From Robiginitomaculum sp. (GTDB lineage Bacteria; Pseudomonadota; Alphaproteobacteria; Caulobacterales; Maricaulaceae), in contig NVVU01000058.1 of the NCBI GenBank assembly GCA_002733485.1, forward strand, positions 7,671-19,177: 11,507 bases of DNA. The letters run 5' to 3'. Made by a program: the position numbers and the translations under genes. Shown piece after piece: positions 6,836-11,507 of this stretch; position 1 is the stretch's first letter, and every line of letters starts with the position of its first letter. Below the pieces are notes generated by a model. That model did not search any database, was not told the DNA's origin, and saw only the letters and a list, made by a program, of their open reading frames with translations.

Positions 6836-7631
6836 ACTTGTTGAAGGCATAACGCCCCTGATTCTCAGCTTCCCGCATTCGGGCACGGAGGTGCCAAAGG
6901 ATATCGCCCAAAACCTCAGCCCGGCCGGGCAGGGGCTTTGCGATACGGACTGGCATGTGCCGCGCCTTTATGGCTTTGCCCGCGATATGGAGGTCACCTG
7001 GCTGGAGGCAAAGATTTCACGCACCGTGATTGACCTGAACCGCGATCCGTCAGGGGCGTCGCTCTATCCCGGGCAGACCACCACGGGCCTTTGTCCGCTG
7101 GAAACGTTTGACGGCGAGGCGCTCTGGCAGGTCGGAAAAGTCCCGGATGCCGACGAGGTCGAACGACGTAAAGAAATGTATTTTGAACCCTATCATCAGG
7201 CGATGGCGGTGCAGATTGCGCGGATCAAGGCGCGGCACGGCTTTGCTGTGCTTTATGATTGTCATTCCATACGCGGTACGGTGCCGCGCCTGTTTGAAGG
7301 GGAGCTGCCTTCGTTGAACCTTGGCACCGATCAGGGAAAATCCTGTGCCTCTACGCTAGCGCAAAAATTAAGCGGTGTGCTGGCTCATAGCCCCCATTCT
7401 CATGTGGTCAATGGCCGCTTTCGCGGCGGCTGGATCACCCGCCATTATGGTTGCCCAAAAGACGACGTACAGGCGGTGCAAATGGAGATAGCCCAGCGCG
7501 AATATATGGAGGAACAGGCCCCCTGGACCTGGCGCGATAAGCGCGCCTCTAACCTGCAATCCACCTTGAAAGGTATATTGGGGGCGGTATTGCAATGGGC
7601 CGAGGAAGAGGGCGTATCAGGCAGTTTTTAG
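6822..7631 (+). CDS. hutG: N-formylglutamate deformylase HutG
   Basis: This encodes 269 residues of the N-formylglutamate amidohydrolase family, which splits N-formyl-L-glutamate into formate and glutamate, the last step after HutF. Seen motifs are LSFPHSGTEVP (15-25), DTDWHVPRLY (41-50), KISRTVIDLNRDPSG (64-78), LYDCHSIRG (144-152) and NGRFRGGWITRHYG (197-210); the His, Asp and Glu residues in these form the presumed metal site. It is not the arginase-like formiminoglutamase also called HutG in enteric bacteria, so with HutF the window has the five-step formylglutamate route. The gene starts within the last 14 bases of hutH, which suggests coupling, and its 3' end overlaps the convergent sensor kinase gene by 15 bases. 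No terminator is visible at that junction. Confidence 0.93.
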   Translation: MPLFELVEGITPLILSFPHSGTEVPKDIAQNLSPAGQGLCDTDWHVPRLYGFARDMEVTWLEAKISRTVIDLNRDPSGASLYPGQTTTGLCPLETFDGEALWQVGKVPDADEVERRKEMYFEPYHQAMAVQIARIKARHGFAVLYDCHSIRGTVPRLFEGELPSLNLGTDQGKSCASTLAQKLSGVLAHSPHSHVVNGRFRGGWITRHYGCPKDDVQAVQMEIAQREYMEEQAPWTWRDKRASNLQSTLKGILGAVLQWAEEEGVSGSF

Positions 7632-9974
7632 AACGGCTTGCGGATCGCTTTGTGGTTTATCCAGCGCCTTGAACAGGCTTACAAACAACATGCGCTGGTC
7701 AATAGGTTTGGTAATATAACCATCCAGACCCATAGCCAGATAGCGTTCCTTATCACCCAGCATGGCATCGGCTGTCACCGCGATCACAGGGATATCTGTC
7801 CAGCATTCTTCACATTCGCGAATGTGAGCAATAGTTTGCGGACCGTTCAGCACCGGCATATGCATATCCAGCAATACCAGATCAAAACTGCTGGCGTACA
7901 AATGGTCCAGCGCCTCCTGGCCGTTTTCGGCCTCGGTAATGGCGATGCCCGTCGCAGAGAGCAGCGTGCTGATCACCTTGCGATTAATGGCGCTGTCATC
8001 AACAAGTAGTAATTTGCGATCTGAAAGGTTCATTTTAGAGGTTGAGGTGGCGCGTTTTATGCTAGCCATTGGCATTGCATTGGCCAGCTCTGCCTTGAAG
8101 GTGAAAGTAAAGCTCGAGCCTTCGCCCGGAACACTTTGGACGGTAATGTCCCCGTCCATCATTTGTGCCAACTCGTGAGTGATGGCTAGCCCCAGCCCGG
8201 TGCCGCCAAATTTTCTGGATATGGAACTGTCAGCCTGAATAAAGGGAGAGAACACGCGCTGGCGGGTTTCTTCGTTCATGCCAAGCCCGGTATCGGTAAC
8301 CCGCAGACATAAAGTTCTGTTTTTGCCGTCACTATTCCTGGCAAAGGCTTCGATGCTGACCTGGCCTTTTTCAGTAAATTTAATGGCATTGGAGACAAGG
8401 TTCGTGAGGCACTGGCGGACGCGGACCGGATCAAAGCACAGCGTCTCTGGCAGGTTCGGGCTAATCAACAGGGTAAATTCAAGGTTTTTATCTTCTGCCT
8501 GGGCAGAAAATAATTTATAAGTCTGAGCCACTAATTGCCCGAGATCGCCAGGCACTTTGGACAGTTCCATCTGGGCGGCACTGATTTTGGAAATATCCAG
8601 AACGTCATTCAGGATTGTCATCAACATATCACCGGATTCGATGATGGTCTCGACCTTTTCAGCATCCTCAGCAGGCAATTGACTGGCCCCCAGAGCCTGG
8701 GCCATGCCCAACATGCCGTTTAGCGGCGTGCGGATTTCGTGGCTCATGGTGGCTAGAAAGGCACTTTTGGCTTCGCTTGCCTGTTCGGCTTTAACCTGTG
8801 CCTCTTCCAGCTCACGACGCTGTGCCATTATATCCGACATATCCCGGATATATAGCATGGTTGTATTGCCATCCTCGCCGGGGACATTTACGCCAACCAC
8901 CGATACGGGAATGGTTGTATCCCCCAGTTTGCAGGATAAATTATCGGCGCGAGCATGGCCATTGGTGCGTACATCCTGCAAAAAAATACCAAGTTTTTCT
9001 TTTTCATGGGGATGAAAATCAAAGGCGGTGTATTGCGTGAAATCTTTACCGGCAACATCCAGCATGGCAATCGAAGCCGGATTACAATCAATAACTTTAC
9101 TGGTTTTCTGGTTGATCAGGATTACGGCATCGGGGGAAAGTTCCTGAATGGCTTTCCAGCGGGCCTCGGAAAGCATGGCGACTTCTGTTTGTGACCGTGC
9201 GTTTTCCAATGCGTTTTGTGTGGCTTCCAATAAAGAATTCAGGGCAATGGCCGCTTCACCAATTTCGCCTGGGCAATCCAGATTTATAAGATAATTTTTG
9301 GCTTCTTCCGGGGCTTTGGCGGCTTGCCTAAGCGTAGTTATAAAGCTTTGAATGGGTTTGATTGTTTTGCGAAAAATTATAAAAAACAGCATGATAAAGT
9401 CAAGAATGACAAGCAAAGTGAGCAGTGTTATCCCAATATCTATGCGTTTATTGGTGTTAATGGTCTTATACTGAATGGCTTCCAGTTCCTGCAAACGAGC
9501 CGCCTGATGGGCCAGGACCTTGTCCTGTAATTCCTGTGATAATTGCCGGACGTCCTGCATGGTGCGGTCACCGGCAATGCGATTGTTATTGACATAATGA
9601 TCCAGGGCTTTGAGTGAGCCATCTGTGATTTTGTTTTCGGTCGTCAAAACAAACTGGGTCAGTTGCATGTTATTCAATGCGCTGGATAAATATTTGAGTT
9701 CTTTTTGGGCAATCAGAAAGGCATCCAGCGCTGTCTCAGACAGGCTGTTAGATAAATCGGCACTGCGATAGAGAAGCTCCTGTACGGCGCTGCTCAGATC
9801 AAAGGCGAGCTGGTAGCGCCCCAGCACTTCATCTTGTCGGGCGAAGGCGTGCCGGGTGGTGTTTGAGGCAATCAAGGTCATGGCACAAATAAAGGCCGAG
9901 GACACGATAAATGCCGCCATGACCAGCGTGAAATTCTTTTTTAGATTATTTTTTGGCGCTTGCCTTGATGACAT
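7617..9974 (-). CDS. Membrane-bound hybrid sensor histidine kinase with PAS and receiver domains
   Basis: This encodes 785 residues. Order: membrane helix about 15-37, a mainly helical periplasmic sensor 38-178, second membrane helix 180-201, HAMP-like linker 203-258, PAS domain about 271-385, coiled linker, HisKA with phospho-acceptor His412 (MSHEIRTPLNGML), HATPase with N box around Asn525/Asn529, G1 box DTGLGM (561-566) and FGGTGLGLAI (589-598), then a receiver domain with acidic pair Asp659-Asp660, phospho-acceptor Asp703 (LLDMHMP) and Lys756 (ITKP). There is no HPt domain, so phosphate must pass to a separate partner, and no response regulator is adjacent. AGGGG 6 bases before the ATG supports the start. 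The sensor half is visibly AT-richer than the hut genes around it. Its position between hutG and hutU is unusual; a role in histidine sensing is possible but not shown. The layout resembles TorS/BarA-type kinases. Confidence 0.93.
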   Translation of the reverse strand: MSSRQAPKNNLKKNFTLVMAAFIVSSAFICAMTLIASNTTRHAFARQDEVLGRYQLAFDLSSAVQELLYRSADLSNSLSETALDAFLIAQKELKYLSSALNNMQLTQFVLTTENKITDGSLKALDHYVNNNRIAGDRTMQDVRQLSQELQDKVLAHQAARLQELEAIQYKTINTNKRIDIGITLLTLLVILDFIMLFFIIFRKTIKPIQSFITTLRQAAKAPEEAKNYLINLDCPGEIGEAAIALNSLLEATQNALENARSQTEVAMLSEARWKAIQELSPDAVILINQKTSKVIDCNPASIAMLDVAGKDFTQYTAFDFHPHEKEKLGIFLQDVRTNGHARADNLSCKLGDTTIPVSVVGVNVPGEDGNTTMLYIRDMSDIMAQRRELEEAQVKAEQASEAKSAFLATMSHEIRTPLNGMLGMAQALGASQLPAEDAEKVETIIESGDMLMTILNDVLDISKISAAQMELSKVPGDLGQLVAQTYKLFSAQAEDKNLEFTLLISPNLPETLCFDPVRVRQCLTNLVSNAIKFTEKGQVSIEAFARNSDGKNRTLCLRVTDTGLGMNEETRQRVFSPFIQADSSISRKFGGTGLGLAITHELAQMMDGDITVQSVPGEGSSFTFTFKAELANAMPMASIKRATSTSKMNLSDRKLLLVDDSAINRKVISTLLSATGIAITEAENGQEALDHLYASSFDLVLLDMHMPVLNGPQTIAHIRECEECWTDIPVIAVTADAMLGDKERYLAMGLDGYITKPIDQRMLFVSLFKALDKPQSDPQAVLKTA
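7810..7827. repeat. Perfect 18-base palindrome inside the sensor kinase gene
   Basis: TCACATTCG-CGAATGTGA is fully self-complementary with no gap. It encodes AHIRECE in the receiver domain. It could be a chance product of codon choice or a binding site within the gene. Confidence 0.6.
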
Positions 9975-9996
9975 ATTTATCCCCTGATTTAGTACT

Positions 9997-10008
9997 CAAA
10001 CATATTTG
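9997..10008. promoter_or_regulatory. Imperfect palindrome, candidate operator half of a pair
   Basis: CAAACATATTTG matches its own reverse complement at 10 of 12 bases and shares AAACATRTTT with the perfect palindrome centred 25 bases further on. The bound protein is unknown. Confidence 0.3.
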
Positions 10009-10021
10009 GATTAAATCTGAG

Positions 10022-10033
10022 TAAACATGTTTA
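10022..10033. promoter_or_regulatory. Perfect 12-base palindrome, candidate operator
   Basis: TAAACATGTTTA is fully self-complementary and lies between divergent genes, where a regulator of the kinase gene, hutU or both could bind. No regulator gene is adjacent, so the protein is unknown. Confidence 0.4.
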
Positions 10034-10179
10034 GGTTGCGGTGTTCAGCGTATGCCTTTTTAGGAAATGTGTTTGACAGCAACCGTACTCTGTCTTCGAC
10101 AAGTGGTCAGTCAGAGTCTAAAACAGAGGCCGTAATGTGCACCCGTTTCCTGTGTGCTATAGAGGGCTTAGTCTTAAAC

Positions 10180-11507
10180 ATGGATAAACGTCTGGATAAT
10201 GCACGCCGGATCAAGGCCCCGACCGGCACCGGGTTGAATGCCAAAAGCTGGCTTACCGAAGCGCCTTTGCGCATGTTGATGAACAATCTGGATGCCGAGG
10301 TGGCGGAAAACCCGCAAGAACTGGTGGTCTATGGCGGCATCGGGCGCGCGGCGCGGGACTGGGACAGTTTTGACCACATTGTCACGGCCCTTAAAGAACT
10401 GAATGATAACGAAACCCTGCTGATCCAGTCCGGCAAGCCGGTGGGGGTGTTTCGCACCCATAAGGACGCCCCCCGGGTGTTGATCGCCAATTCCAATCTG
10501 GTGGGAAAATGGGCCAATTGGGATCATTTCCATGAGCTGGATAAAAAAGGCCTGATGATGTACGGCCAGATGACCGCTGGATCGTGGATTTATATCGGTA
10601 GCCAGGGCATCGTACAGGGCACCTATGAAACCTTTGTCGAGATGGGCCGCCAGCATTTTGGCGGTGATCTATCTGGCAAATGGATACTCACCGGCGGTCT
10701 TGGCGGTATGGGCGGTGCCCAACCGCTGGCGGCGACCATGGCCGGTGCCAGTATGCTGGCGGTGGAATGCCAGCCCTCGCGCATCGAAATGCGTTTAAAG
10801 AATGGTTATCTGGATCAGAGCACTGATGATCTGGACGAAGCATTGGCGATCATCAAAGAGAGCAAAATCCCCGTTTCTGTGGGGCTTTTGGGTAATGCGG
10901 CCGATGTGTTTCCAGAGCTGGTGCGCCGTGGCATCCGCCCCGATGCGGTGACCGACCAGACCTCGGCCCATGATCCGCTGAATGGCTATCTGCCCAAGGG
11001 CTGGAGCCTTGATGAATGGGGGGCGCGCCGCCAAAGTGATCCCAAGGGGGTGGAGCGTGCGGCCATGGACAGCATGGTTTTGCAGGTGGAGGCCATGCTG
11101 GCGTTTCACGCGCAAGGCATTCCCACCTTTGATTATGGCAATAATATCCGCCAGATGGCGCTGGAGGCCGGTTGTAAAAACGCCTTTGATTTTGAAGGCT
11201 TTGTCCCGGCTTATATCCGGCCGCTGTTTTGCCGAGGCGTCGGGCCATTTCGCTGGGTGGCGCTCTCTGGCGATCCGGAAGATATTTATAAAACCGATGC
11301 CAGGGTCAAAGAGCTGATCCCGGATGATGCGCATTTGCATAACTGGCTGGATATGGCCCGCGAGAAAATCCAGTTTCAGGGCCTGCCCAGCCGTATTTGC
11401 TGGGTTGGGTTGGGGCTGCGTGATAAACTGGGCGTGGCGTTTAATGACATGGTGGCCTCGGGCGAGTTATCCGCGCCGGTGGTGATTGGCCGCGATCATC
11501 TGGACGC
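10180..11507 (+). CDS. hutU: Urocanate hydratase HutU, C-terminal end outside the window
   Basis: The frame runs from the ATG at 10180 to the window edge with 442 complete codons; the family is about 555 residues, so roughly 110 are missing. It hydrates urocanate to 4-imidazolone-5-propionate in the cytosol using tightly bound NAD+ as an electrophile. Visible hallmarks are NAKSWLTEAPLRMLMNNLD (20-38), YGGIGRAARDW (51-61), YIGSQGIVQGTYETF (138-152), the glycine-rich GGLGGMGGAQPLAA (172-185) of the NAD+ site, and Cys407 in RICWVGLG, which I equate with catalytic Cys410 of the Pseudomonas putida enzyme. No better start exists upstream in frame, and DKRLDNARRIKAPTGT fits the usual N-terminus. It is separated from hutIHG by the opposite-strand kinase gene, so it needs its own promoter in 9975-10179. 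Very confident. Confidence 0.96.
   Translation, partial: MDKRLDNARRIKAPTGTGLNAKSWLTEAPLRMLMNNLDAEVAENPQELVVYGGIGRAARDWDSFDHIVTALKELNDNETLLIQSGKPVGVFRTHKDAPRVLIANSNLVGKWANWDHFHELDKKGLMMYGQMTAGSWIYIGSQGIVQGTYETFVEMGRQHFGGDLSGKWILTGGLGGMGGAQPLAATMAGASMLAVECQPSRIEMRLKNGYLDQSTDDLDEALAIIKESKIPVSVGLLGNAADVFPELVRRGIRPDAVTDQTSAHDPLNGYLPKGWSLDEWGARRQSDPKGVERAAMDSMVLQVEAMLAFHAQGIPTFDYGNNIRQMALEAGCKNAFDFEGFVPAYIRPLFCRGVGPFRWVALSGDPEDIYKTDARVKELIPDDAHLHNWLDMAREKIQFQGLPSRICWVGLGLRDKLGVAFNDMVASGELSAPVVIGRDHLD

Larger units (their letters stand above)
9975..10179. promoter_or_regulatory. Divergent control region between the sensor kinase and hutU
   Basis: These 205 bases separate two divergent start codons, so hutU needs a promoter here despite belonging to the hut pathway. 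TTGACA at 10073-10078 is a possible -35 box for hutU, but the matching -10 (about 10096) is poor. GGTTGC (10034-10039) and GCAACC (10079-10084) form a widely spaced inverted repeat around that box. The kinase-proximal half is AT-rich and holds two related palindromes. AGAGGG at 10161-10166 is 13 bases before the hutU ATG, rather far for a normal ribosome site. Confidence 0.5.

Noticed and set aside
8829..8852. TATATCCG/CGGATATA inverted repeat with 8-base loop in the kinase gene
   Set aside because: It results from the near-repeated codons of IRDMSDI in the PAS end and is explained by coding.
9001..9018. TTTTCAT-GGGG-ATGAAAA hairpin in the kinase gene
   Set aside because: A 7-base AT-rich stem inside coding sequence (HPHEKEK region) with nothing else supporting a function.

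Overview
The window looks like a piece of a proteobacterial chromosome, most likely from an alphaproteobacterium. The reasons are moderately high GC in most genes, compact and overlapping gene order, and the five-enzyme histidine route that uses both HutF and HutG. No rRNA, tRNA, transposase or CRISPR array was seen, so the lineage is an inference from gene families and style, and no genus is proposed.

Left part (1-2612): a small catabolic or oxidative set on the + strand. It holds the C-terminal part of a phytanoyl-CoA dioxygenase-family oxygenase cut by the window edge, a VOC (glyoxalase-fold) metalloenzyme 24 bases behind it, then a 232-base gap, a fumarylacetoacetate hydrolase (FAH) family enzyme, and a MarR-type regulator that overlaps the end of the FAH gene by 8 bases. 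The gap carries a perfect TTGACA box and, 35 bases further on, the inverted repeat GTAACA-TT-TGTTAC. Together these suggest MarR autoregulation of the FAH-marR pair.

Middle part (2615-7631): most of a histidine utilisation (hut) locus. hutF is on the - strand, diverging across an 82-base gap from hutI-hutH-hutG on the + strand. The three + strand genes overlap one another (4 and 14 bases), so they should be one translationally coupled operon. 

Right part (7617-11507): a large membrane-bound hybrid histidine kinase on the - strand overlaps the 3' end of hutG tail to tail by 15 bases. Behind it, divergently transcribed, is hutU (urocanase), cut by the right window edge. The window therefore encodes the complete route: histidine to urocanate (HutH), imidazolonepropionate (HutU), formiminoglutamate (HutI), formylglutamate (HutF), and glutamate plus formate (HutG). 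No hut transporter and no HutC-type repressor is inside the window.

I see no clearly new biological system here. The points most worth a second look are the putative MarR operator at 1108-1121, the hut locus split by an AT-richer sensor kinase, the pair of AAACATRTTT palindromes between that kinase and hutU, and two strong inverted repeats inside coding sequence (hutF and the kinase gene).
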